From Oxalobacteraceae bacterium (GTDB lineage: Bacteria > Pseudomonadota > Gammaproteobacteria > Burkholderiales > Burkholderiaceae_D): a DNA stretch of 7,326 bases. A program made the translations under genes and the position numbers. The stretch covers positions 1-7,326 of the forward strand of contig CANKWG010000112.1 of NCBI GenBank assembly GCA_947487325.1, given 5' to 3'. This document shows, in pieces, positions 1 to 5,517 of the stretch (within the stretch, counting starts at the first letter, position 1; each line of letters begins with the position of its first letter). The notes under the pieces are model-generated. The model was not told the origin of the DNA and did no database searches. It worked only from the letters and a program-made list of their open reading frames with translations.

Positions 1-170
1 CCCAGCGCAACGTCCAGACCCAGCGAACCGGTGGAGACGACCTGAACTTCTTCCGTGACCGAGCCATCAAGGCGCATCACTGAGCCCTTGCCGAACTGTT
101 TCTCGATTTGCGCGAGGGCTGCGCCAAGTGCCTTGGCCTTATCAGCGTTTGTGGCTTTTTTGTCGTCCAT
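1..170 (-). CDS. recA: RecA recombinase, N-terminal part (cut by left window edge)
   Basis: RecA forms ATP-dependent filaments on single-stranded DNA, catalyses homologous strand exchange and triggers LexA self-cleavage in the SOS response. Reading leftwards from the ATG at 170-168, the 57 visible residues begin MDDKKATNADKAKALGAALA and continue through QIEKQFGKGSVMRL and VVSTGSLGLDVALG. These are the RecA N-terminal oligomerisation helix, the near-universal QIEKQFGKGS block and the start of the ATPase core. The Walker A motif lies beyond the edge. The start is set by the usual RecA N-terminal length and by a GAGAG Shine-Dalgarno-like stretch about 6 bases upstream on the minus strand. The gene is divergent from the two-component operon and sits about 70 bp behind an SOS box, so DNA-damage induction is expected. 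Identification is very secure. Confidence 0.97.
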   Translation of the reverse strand, partial: MDDKKATNADKAKALGAALAQIEKQFGKGSVMRLDGSVTEEVQVVSTGSLGLDVAL

Positions 171-239
171 GAATGCTCTCTCAGTTCGGTGAATAGGTTT
201 ACCTGTTGCGATGTCTGGTGCGCCAGAAGCGTCAGACAG

Positions 240-259
240 TACTGTATAAAAAAACAGTG
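240..259 (-). promoter_or_regulatory. LexA-binding SOS box of recA
   Basis: The plus-strand sequence TACTGTATAAAAAAACAGTG matches the proteobacterial LexA consensus TACTGTatatatataCAGTA. It has CTGT and ACAG half-sites exactly 8 bases apart and an all-A/T centre. The core CTGT-N8-ACAG is perfect. It lies about 70 bp upstream of recA and overlaps the probable -10 region, so bound LexA would block RNA polymerase. It is nearly 200 bp from the response-regulator start, so direct SOS control of the rightward operon is less likely. Confidence 0.93.
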
Positions 260-269
260 GCTTAGGCAA
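241..269 (-). promoter_or_regulatory. Probable recA core promoter
   Basis: On the minus strand TTGCCT (269-264) and TACAGT (246-241) are separated by 17 bases, giving a sigma-70-type -35/-10 pair with about four of six matches each. The -10 lies inside the SOS box. The A/T-rich stretch just upstream (about 276-292) could act as an UP element. This implies a transcript start near 234 and a leader of about 64 bases. The hexamers are only fair, so the exact placement is inferred from overlap with the SOS box. Confidence 0.5.
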
Positions 270-275
270 GCCTAA
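262..275. promoter_or_regulatory. Perfect palindrome in the divergent control region
   Basis: TTAGGCAAGCCTAA is a perfect inverted repeat: 6-bp arms TTAGGC/GCCTAA around a central AA. It overlaps the proposed recA -35 box and abuts the SOS box. The size and symmetry suit a dimeric repressor or activator, but I do not recognise the binding protein. It may also be chance in an A/T-rich promoter. Confidence 0.35.
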
Positions 276-374
276 TTTAAAATCAATTTATTGCCAAAAC
301 GAAAACTTTGTCGAAATAAGCTTGCAGATGCTTTGTTGATAGCAACACCCAAAGCCAATAGACTTGTAACAAAA

Positions 375-396
375 TACCGGACAAGTACCGGACAAA
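375..396 (+). promoter_or_regulatory. 11-bp-phased direct repeats, possible response-regulator binding site
   Basis: TACCGGACAAG (375-385) is followed directly by TACCGGACAAA (386-396), with ten of eleven bases identical. A weaker third copy, TACGGGCCAG, follows at 397-406. OmpR/PhoB-family regulators bind head-to-tail on direct repeats at about one helical turn, as here. The site lies about 60-80 bp upstream of the response-regulator gene, where an activator or autoregulator would act. The repeats are seen directly; the bound protein is inferred. An inverted ACTTGT (362-367)/ACAAGT (381-386) pair overlaps the first copy. Confidence 0.5.
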
Positions 397-437
397 TACG
401 GGCCAGCGATCTGAGCACGCAGACCGCGAACCATCAC

Positions 438-444
438 TATATAA
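438..444 (+). promoter_or_regulatory. Possible -10 element of the two-component/symporter operon
   Basis: TATATAA is the best -10-like sequence ahead of the response regulator. No good -35 hexamer lies 16-18 bases upstream, which would suit an activator-dependent promoter. If used, transcription would start near 450, only about 5 bases before the ATG, giving an almost leaderless message. It may instead just be A/T-rich sequence in the ribosome-binding region. Confidence 0.3.
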
Positions 445-454
445 AGAAAAACGC

Positions 455-1153
455 ATGCGTATCCTGCTCGCCGAAGATGACAGTGTGCTGGCTGATGGCC
501 TGACGCGCTCGTTGCGCCAGTCCGGCTACGTCACGGATTGCGTCAACACCGGACAAGCTGCCGACAACGCGCTCTCGACCCAGGATTTCGACTTGCTGAT
601 TCTCGATCTGGATTTGCCGCTGATGTCCGGGCTCGAGGTTTTGCGACGTCTGCGTACCCGCGAATCCCGAGTACCCGTGCTGATCCTGACCGCTGCAGAT
701 TCTGTGGAGCAGCGGGTCAAAGGTCTGGATTTGGGCGCAGATGACTATATGGCCAAACCCTTTGCGCTGTCCGAGCTGGAGGCTCGGGTGCGAGCGCTGA
801 CGCGGCGCGGGGCCGGTGGTGGTCCGACGGTGATCCGGCATGGCCCGCTGAGCTTTGATCAGGTCGGCCGAATCGCCTACATGAACGATCACATGATTGA
901 CCTCTCCGCGCGCGAACTGGGATTGCTGGAAGTGCTGCTCAAACGCAGCGGGCGACTGGTCTCGAAAGACCAACTGGTCGACCACCTGTGCGAGTGGGGC
1001 GAAGAAGTCAGCAACAACGCCATCGAAGTCTATGTGCATCGCCTGCGGAAAAAAATCGAAAGCGGTGGTATTCGTATTGCGACGGTACGAGGCCTTGGTT
1101 ACTGCCTTGAGAAATTCGCCCCAGTGCACAATCCCGAAACCGGCGCTGCCTGA
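455..1153 (+). CDS. OmpR-family two-component response regulator (TctD/QseB-like)
   Basis: This cytoplasmic transcription factor is phosphorylated by its partner kinase and then binds DNA. Its 232 residues are the usual family length. The receiver domain (about 1-118) shows the acidic pair D8/D9 in LLAEDDS, the phospho-acceptor D51 in LILDLDLPLMSG, T79 in VLILTA and K101 in GADDYMAKPF. The winged-helix output domain (about 125-223) ends with the typical YVHRLRKKI recognition helix and the IATVRGLGYCL wing. The ATG at 455 places the usual MRILLAEDD start at residue 1; the upstream Shine-Dalgarno (AAAGAAA) is weak. The stop is 2 bp before the kinase start, so the two are co-transcribed and probably translationally coupled. 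Likely targets are its own promoter, through the 11-bp repeats, and the co-operonic symporter genes. The symbol is withheld because TctD, QseB and PmrA relatives cannot be told apart by eye. Confidence 0.93.
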   Translation: MRILLAEDDSVLADGLTRSLRQSGYVTDCVNTGQAADNALSTQDFDLLILDLDLPLMSGLEVLRRLRTRESRVPVLILTAADSVEQRVKGLDLGADDYMAKPFALSELEARVRALTRRGAGGGPTVIRHGPLSFDQVGRIAYMNDHMIDLSARELGLLEVLLKRSGRLVSKDQLVDHLCEWGEEVSNNAIEVYVHRLRKKIESGGIRIATVRGLGYCLEKFAPVHNPETGAA

Positions 1154-1155
1154 CG

Positions 1156-2682
1156 GTGACCGTGGACTCCTCGCACAACCAACCAGAAAAAGTCGCTCCT
1201 GCGGATACCTCACGAGACACCGATAGTCAGCGCTCGTTATTCGGCGAAATCCTTGACTGGATGTTGATGCCCTTGCTGCTGATCTGGCCGGTCAGCATTG
1301 GGGTGACCTACCTGATCGCCAAATCAATTGCCAACGAACCTTTTGATCGCGCGCTGGAAGATCGCGTTACCGTGATTGCGCAGCAAGTCAAAGAAGTGGA
1401 TGGCGAGGTGAGCGCCGAACTACCCTATTCCGCGCGCGACATTTTGCGCGCTGATGACATCGACAATGTCTATTTTCAGGTAAGAGGTGCGCAGCGCCAG
1501 ATGGTCTCGGGTGACACCGATATTCCTCTGCCGGATGAAGAAGACAAACCCGTTCCCTGGTCAGTGATGCTGCGCGATACACAGATGCGCAACACAGAAG
1601 TACGCGTCGCTTATCTGTATGTGGATCTCCAGTCCATGCCTACGGCGCCCCAAAGCACTGAAGATCCGCGCTACGCATTGGTGCAAGTCGCAGAGACACT
1701 TGAAAAAAGGCATCAACTCGCTAACCAGATCATCAAGGGCGTTATCCTGCCCGAATTCATTATTCTGCCGATTGCACTCACCCTTTTGTGGTTCGCGCTC
1801 GTTCGCGGTCTTTCGCCACTGACTACGTTGCAGGACCATATACGCTCGCGACGATCAGATGACTTGTCGCCGATTGATTCACGGGCAGTGCCCGAAGAAA
1901 TTTCACCGTTAGTAAACTCGCTCAATGACATGCTGGCGCGTCTGTCACAAAGTATTCATTCGCAAAAGCGATTCATCGCCGATGCAGCGCATCAGATGAA
2001 AACACCACTCGCCGGTATGCGAATGCAGTCGGAGCTGGCCATGCGGCAGTCGAGTCGCGAAGAAATTCAGCGCTCACTAGAGCAGCTATCAAAGAGCTCC
2101 GAATCTGCAACCCGTCTGGTCAACCAGTTACTCGCGCTGGCGCGCGCGGAAAATGATTCGCCGCAGACGACATCGCTACAGCGCACGGACTTGCGAGCAT
2201 TGGTTCGCGATACGGTTCAGGATTGGTTTCAGTCGGCACTGGCACGACAGATCGATCTTGGCTTTGAAGAAGATGAAACCAATCTCGTCGTACAAGGCAA
2301 TGCCACCATGCTGCGCGAAATGCTAAACAATCTGATTGACAATGCATTGCGCTACACACAACTCGGCGGACGCGTCACGGTGCGCGTCCGCGCTGATACA
2401 GAGCGGAAAAAAGTACTGCTGGAGGTCGAAGACAATGGTCCTGGTATTGCGACAGCCGAGCGTGGACATGTATTCGAACGTTTTTATCGTATTCTCGGCA
2501 GCGAAGTCGAAGGTAGCGGGCTAGGTTTGGCGATCGTGCGCGAAATCGCTCAGCGCCATGCGGCTGAGATTGATCTATTCAACAATCCGCGCTCGAATGA
2601 CCCGCGCTTTCCGGGACTGCTAATTCGCATCGCTCTGCCAATATCACCCTCCGATCCGTTGAAGGAAAGTGTCCATTCATGA
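1156..2682 (+). CDS. Membrane sensor histidine kinase (TctE/QseC-like, 2CSK_N-type sensor)
   Basis: This inner-membrane kinase autophosphorylates on histidine and passes phosphate to the regulator just upstream. The 508 residues comprise a cytoplasmic N-tail (1-35), TM1 (about 36-55), an extracytoplasmic sensor of about 140 residues (56-194) of the type found in TctE-like kinases, TM2 (about 195-217), and a HAMP linker (218-270). The dimerisation helix carries the H box FIADAAHQMKTPLAGM with H279. The ATPase domain has the N box (MLNNLIDNALRYT, N392/N396), G1 (VEDNGPG, 425-430), F box (FERFYR) and G2 (GSGLGLAI, 453-460). All catalytic motifs are intact. Translation probably begins at GTG 1156, 2 bp after the regulator stop. 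No strong Shine-Dalgarno is seen, so coupling is likely; ATG 1261 would remove the N-tail but lies at the edge of TM1. The last codons overlap the next gene by ATGA. The ligand is unknown. Confidence 0.92.
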   Translation: MTVDSSHNQPEKVAPADTSRDTDSQRSLFGEILDWMLMPLLLIWPVSIGVTYLIAKSIANEPFDRALEDRVTVIAQQVKEVDGEVSAELPYSARDILRADDIDNVYFQVRGAQRQMVSGDTDIPLPDEEDKPVPWSVMLRDTQMRNTEVRVAYLYVDLQSMPTAPQSTEDPRYALVQVAETLEKRHQLANQIIKGVILPEFIILPIALTLLWFALVRGLSPLTTLQDHIRSRRSDDLSPIDSRAVPEEISPLVNSLNDMLARLSQSIHSQKRFIADAAHQMKTPLAGMRMQSELAMRQSSREEIQRSLEQLSKSSESATRLVNQLLALARAENDSPQTTSLQRTDLRALVRDTVQDWFQSALARQIDLGFEEDETNLVVQGNATMLREMLNNLIDNALRYTQLGGRVTVRVRADTERKKVLLEVEDNGPGIATAERGHVFERFYRILGSEVEGSGLGLAIVREIAQRHAAEIDLFNNPRSNDPRFPGLLIRIALPISPSDPLKESVHS

Positions 2683-2984
2683 TGGATTCATCCGACCACC
2701 TTCCTGCACACGCTATCCGCTTTTGGCAGCGCGTTAAAGCACTGACATTTTTTTTGCTGATGATCTGGCTGCTCGTGAGTTTCGGTTTTGCGTTTTACGC
2801 GCGCGAGCTCGCAGGCCTCTCCGTGTTTGGCTGGCCTCTGCCTTTTTATATGGCGGCACAGGGAACCACTCTGGTTTATCTAGCGCTGATTGGCATGTAT
2901 GTGTTGGTTATGAAAAAACTTGATGCGCTGGCTGCCGTAGAGGCTGCGACTGAGACTACGACTGAGGCTGCACATGAAAACTGA
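2679..2984 (+). CDS. DUF4212 / sodium:solute symporter small subunit
   Basis: This small inner-membrane protein of 101 residues belongs to the DUF4212 (TIGR03647-type) family, which is almost always encoded directly upstream of a VC_2705-type symporter and is presumed to be its accessory subunit. Two transmembrane helices are visible (about 22-43 and 56-80). The family signature is clear: FW near residue 15, LLMIWLLVSFGFAFYA, then FGWPLPFYMAAQG and a tyrosine-rich second helix ending MKKLD. The acidic/threonine tail (EAATETTTEAAHEN) is encoded by short imperfect repeats, CGACTGAG recurring at 12-bp spacing (2947 and 2959). AAGGAAAG at 2662-2669 is a good Shine-Dalgarno for ATG 2679; ATG 2682 is an alternative one codon later. 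The gene overlaps the kinase by 4 bp and the symporter by 11 bp, which argues for stoichiometric coupled synthesis. Its biochemical role is unproven. Confidence 0.93.
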   Translation: MMDSSDHLPAHAIRFWQRVKALTFFLLMIWLLVSFGFAFYARELAGLSVFGWPLPFYMAAQGTTLVYLALIGMYVLVMKKLDALAAVEAATETTTEAAHEN

Positions 2985-5010
2985 CAGCTTCACGCGGCGG
3001 CTGGTGCGCTACTTCAGTCTGTACACCGCGGGCTTTGGATTTTTACTGATATCGCTCGCCATTCTCGAGCATGAGGGCTTTCCTCGCTTCTGGCTCGGCT
3101 ATTTGTTTTTATTTGCCACCATTGTGGTGTATGCCTTTATCGGCGTCTTCAGCAGAACCTCAGATGTCACCGAATACTACGTCGCGGGTCGACGGGTACC
3201 GGCGCTATTCAATGGTATGGCCACGGCAGCCGACTGGATTTCTGCCGCAAGCTTTATGGGTCTGGCCGGCGGCTTGTACTTGCAGGGCTTTGATGGTCTT
3301 GCCTATATCATGGGCTGGACGGGTGGCTATTGTCTGGTGGCGATGCTGATTGCGCCTTATCTGCGCAAATTTGGTCAGTACACCGTACCCGACTTTCTGT
3401 CTGCACGGTATTCGGGTAAGAGCGGCAGCCACACCATTCGTCTAATCGCCGTGCTTGCGACCGTGATCATTTCGTTTACCTACGTGGTTGCACAAATCTA
3501 TGGGGTAGGACTGATCACTTCCCGCTTCACAGGCATTGATTTTTCGGTTGGCATTTTCCTCGGACTGGCCAGTATTCTTGTCTGTTCTTTTCTGGGCGGT
3601 ATGCGCGCCATTACCTGGACCCAGATCGCGCAGTACATTATTATCCTGATCGCTTTCATGATCCCGGTGTCGTGGCTGGCGATGAAGCAAACCGGCATAC
3701 CCATCCCGCAGATCGCCTACAGCTCCGCTGTAGAAAAACTCACTGCACAAGAAAAACGACTTGCCGCCAGTAAAAGCGAACAGCAGGTACGCGACCTGTA
3801 TCGCGAACGCGCGCAGCAATACGACGTCAAACTGGCCGCCCTGCCACTTTCATGGGCTGAAGGTTTGCGCGATGCACGTCGCCGTCTGCAGGCACTACAA
3901 ACCAGCAATGCTTCACTCATCGAGATCAAGTCAGCAAATCGCGCACTCACTGATTACCCAAAAAGTCCGGAAGAAGCACGTCGCGTCTGGCTGCTTGCAC
4001 GCGATGCCGATCTCGCACGATCGCAAGCACTGCTGCCTCACACACAGCCTTTCCCGGCAACCGACAAGGCTAGCTCGGATATACAACGCAATAATTTTCT
4101 CGCGCTGGTGTTTTGCCTGATGCTCGGGACCGCCGCACTACCTCATGTACTGGTGCGCTCTTACACAACACCGTCCGTTCCACAGGCACGCGCGTCGGTC
4201 TTCTGGGCGCTGGCTTTCATTTTGCTGCTCTACACCGCATTTCCAGCACTGGCTGTGTTAGTGAAATATGAAATCTATACCTCGCTGGTGGGCTCACCTT
4301 TCTCCGATCTTCCCGGTTGGGTCAGCTACTGGGCCGGCATTGATAAAGTTAAACCACTGATCAGCATCACAGATATCAATCAGGATGGTCTAGTGCAGTT
4401 AGCTGAAATCGTGATCAATGGCGATATGGTGATGCTGGCCACGCCAGAAATTGCCGGCATGCCCTATGTGATTTCAGCGCTGATTGCAGCCGGTGCTCTG
4501 GCCGCTGCGCTTTCCACTGCGGATGGGCTGCTACTGACTATCTCGAGTGCGCTCTCGCATGATACCTATTTCAACATGGTGAACCCGACTGCGTCCAACC
4601 AGAAGCAAGTCACTATTTCCAAGCTCATCCTGCTGGTGGTCGCCCTGCTGGCTACTTATACGGCCTCTTTCCGCTCTGGCGATATTCTGTCCATGGTCAG
4701 CATTGCATTTTCGATAGCGGCATCCACCTTGTTCCCCGCACTAGTTTTGGGCGTTTTCTGGAAGCGGGCCAACCAGGAAGGGGCAATTGCGGGCATGCTG
4801 ACCGGATTTTTCGTCTGTCTCATCTATTTGGTGCAAACCAATCCCGCTCTGGGCGGCAGCAGCGCTCACCAATGGTTTCACATCGCATCCACCTCCGCGG
4901 GAGTTTTCGGCGTGCCCGCTGGACTGACCGCGATGATCATCGTCTCTTTACTCACGCCACCCCCGAGAGCCGAGTTACTCGCGCTCGTTGACCGACTGCG
5001 CAGCCCCTGA
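2974..5010 (+). CDS. Sodium:solute symporter, large subunit (VC_2705-type SSS family)
   Basis: This is a polytopic inner-membrane transporter that would couple Na+ entry to uptake of an organic solute. The 678 residues have the LeuT-like SSS plan. An N-terminal helix pair (about 13-60) is followed by the hallmark TEYYVAGRRVPALFNGMATA and DWISAASFMGLAGG, then GQYTVPDFLSARY, GGMRAITWTQ and GTAALPHVLVRSYTTP. The AALSTADGLLLTISSALSHD segment contains A511, S514 and T515, which align with the Na2-site AxxS(S/T) pattern of SSS transporters. Two features stand out: a hydrophilic, helix-prone insert (about 249-369) between two core helices, and a perfect EF-hand loop, DINQDGLVQLAE (467-478). The start at ATG 2974 lies inside the DUF4212 gene with GAGG (2964-2967) as Shine-Dalgarno. 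The protein is longer than ActP-type relatives (about 550 residues), mainly because of the insert. Acetate or another carboxylate is possible, but the substrate cannot be assigned. Confidence 0.92.
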   Translation: MKTDSFTRRLVRYFSLYTAGFGFLLISLAILEHEGFPRFWLGYLFLFATIVVYAFIGVFSRTSDVTEYYVAGRRVPALFNGMATAADWISAASFMGLAGGLYLQGFDGLAYIMGWTGGYCLVAMLIAPYLRKFGQYTVPDFLSARYSGKSGSHTIRLIAVLATVIISFTYVVAQIYGVGLITSRFTGIDFSVGIFLGLASILVCSFLGGMRAITWTQIAQYIIILIAFMIPVSWLAMKQTGIPIPQIAYSSAVEKLTAQEKRLAASKSEQQVRDLYRERAQQYDVKLAALPLSWAEGLRDARRRLQALQTSNASLIEIKSANRALTDYPKSPEEARRVWLLARDADLARSQALLPHTQPFPATDKASSDIQRNNFLALVFCLMLGTAALPHVLVRSYTTPSVPQARASVFWALAFILLLYTAFPALAVLVKYEIYTSLVGSPFSDLPGWVSYWAGIDKVKPLISITDINQDGLVQLAEIVINGDMVMLATPEIAGMPYVISALIAAGALAAALSTADGLLLTISSALSHDTYFNMVNPTASNQKQVTISKLILLVVALLATYTASFRSGDILSMVSIAFSIAASTLFPALVLGVFWKRANQEGAIAGMLTGFFVCLIYLVQTNPALGGSSAHQWFHIASTSAGVFGVPAGLTAMIIVSLLTPPPRAELLALVDRLRSP

Positions 5011-5081
5011 GCATTCCTCGCTGGCATGCTTCTTGAGACGTCTCTGTTTCAAATTGACGTATGCGGTGAGGTAACGGGGCG

Positions 5082-5246
5082 ATGTCAGGTTTTTTTAATG
5101 AGATGTACAACAGCGATGACCCACAGGTTCGGCCGCATTACCGTGAGTTCGAGTACTGGTTGAGCAAGCAGGCCCCCGATATCGTCGAGCGCCAGTGCAT
5201 CGAGCTGAAGCCACCAGCAATGTACTCTCAACGAGTGGGCATCTAA
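5082..5246 (+). pseudogene. Truncated remnant of a circularly permuted ATP-grasp (DUF404/DUF407-type) protein
   Basis: The 54 codons from ATG 5082 to TAA 5244 read MSGFFNEMYNSDD, PQVRPHYREFEYWLSKQAP and then IVERQC through to QRVGI. This closely resembles the N-terminus of circularly permuted type-2 ATP-grasp proteins (pattern FDEMYxxxGxVRPHYxxFxxWL...RVGITFxVYG). Intact members run to roughly 470 or more residues; here the frame stops just as the conserved RVGITF block should continue, and nothing resembling the catalytic domain follows. The segment IELKPPAMYSQ just before it also fits the family poorly, suggesting local damage. Intact homologues are often encoded with alpha-E and transglutaminase-like proteins, none of which is present. 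A weak GAGG lies at 5068-5071. It is most likely a deletion relic and probably non-functional, though a short peptide could still be made. Family assignment is from memory of the motif. Confidence 0.65.
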
Positions 5247-5353
5247 ATCATCCTGTGCGTATTTCGCCACCGACCTCCGTCGCATATATTGAGACGCGAA
5301 TTCAGCAACGTCAAACACTGGCACAGGATAACGAAAACAAACGTCAGCACTGA
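5243..5353 (+). pseudogene. Orphan C-terminal gene fragment, unidentified
   Basis: In the frame one base before the ATP-grasp remnant's, 36 codons read LNHPVRISPPTSVAYIETR followed by IQQRQTLAQDNENKRQH, ending at TGA 5351-5353. A charged, glutamine-rich helical tail ending 8 bp before a hairpin terminator is what a genuine gene 3' end looks like. The frame is open upstream through the remnant, so the true left junction cannot be fixed and no start codon is evident. I do not recognise the protein. It may be the C-terminus of the same lost ATP-grasp locus joined by an internal deletion, or noise. Confidence 0.3.
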
Positions 5354-5361
5354 TCACCGAA

Positions 5362-5393
5362 CCAGCGCTTGAACGCGCTGGCGTTTTGATTTC
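5362..5393 (+). terminator. Rho-independent terminator 1
   Basis: CCAGCGC (5362-5368) and GCGCTGG (5375-5381) form a perfect 7-bp G/C-rich stem with a TTGAAC loop, followed by CGTTTTGATTT. It sits just after the orphan C-terminal fragment and could end both that lost gene and read-through from the symporter operon, which has no clear terminator nearer its stop. Confidence 0.7.
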
Positions 5394-5396
5394 ATT

Positions 5397-5424
5397 GAGA
5401 CGCACTTCTCAGCGTCTTTTCTTT
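5397..5424 (+). terminator. Rho-independent terminator 2
   Basis: AGACGC (5398-5403) pairs with GCGTCT (5412-5417) across an 8-base loop, extended by a G-T wobble, and is followed by TTTTCTTTA. This second hairpin is 16 bp after the first. The tandem pair should insulate the secretion locus from upstream transcription. Confidence 0.6.
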
Positions 5425-5454
5425 ATCGTCCTCGCAACACCTCACTTAATTCAA

Positions 5455-5484
5455 CTGACAACTCGTCCTAGCAGCGAATACACT
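5455..5484 (+). promoter_or_regulatory. Probable promoter of the two-partner secretion operon
   Basis: CTGACA (5455-5460) matches the -35 consensus at five of six positions, and TACACT (5479-5484) matches the -10 at four of six, with an 18-bp spacer. The expected start near 5491 would give a leader of about 27 bases before ATG 5518. Its place just after the tandem terminators supports the call. The spacing is slightly long and the -10 only fair. Confidence 0.42.
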
Positions 5485-5497
5485 CCGCCGCCTTGAT

Positions 5498-5512
5498 TTA
5501 ACTTTTTGTTAA
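5498..5512. repeat. Inverted repeat just before the TpsB start
   Basis: TTAAC-TTTTT-GTTAA is a perfect 5-bp-arm inverted repeat lying 5 bp upstream of ATG 5518, in the position of the ribosome-binding site, where no Shine-Dalgarno sequence is visible. It could be a small operator or a weak RNA hairpin. It is A/T-rich and short, so chance is possible. Confidence 0.3.
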
Positions 5513-5517
5513 CCATC

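Noticed and set aside
291..503. 70-codon plus-strand frame from TTG 291 across the regulator start
   Set aside because: It has a rare start codon and no ribosome site, covers the operon control region, and overlaps the regulator gene in another frame; the peptide looks random.
437..1213. Long minus-strand open frame (258 codons) opposite the response regulator
   Set aside because: It is wholly antisense to a clearly recognised regulator gene, shows no known domain, and is the kind of long antisense frame expected from GC-biased third positions.
2940..2971. Short repeats (GAGGCTGC and CGACTGAG copies) considered as a regulatory or mobile repeat
   Set aside because: They encode the alanine/threonine/glutamate tail of the DUF4212 protein and supply the symporter Shine-Dalgarno; simple low-complexity coding sequence explains them.
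3442..3819. Minus-strand frames inside the symporter gene
   Set aside because: They mirror the well-supported symporter coding sequence and lack any signal of their own.
5035..5044. Perfect palindrome GAGACGTCTC after the symporter stop, considered as a terminator
   Set aside because: It has no loop and no following T-run, so it cannot be a standard hairpin terminator; too short to assign as an operator.
5085..5405. 106-codon minus-strand frame in the intergenic region
   Set aside because: It is antisense to the ATP-grasp remnant and the terminators, begins inside terminator 2, and its peptide shows no recognisable family pattern.
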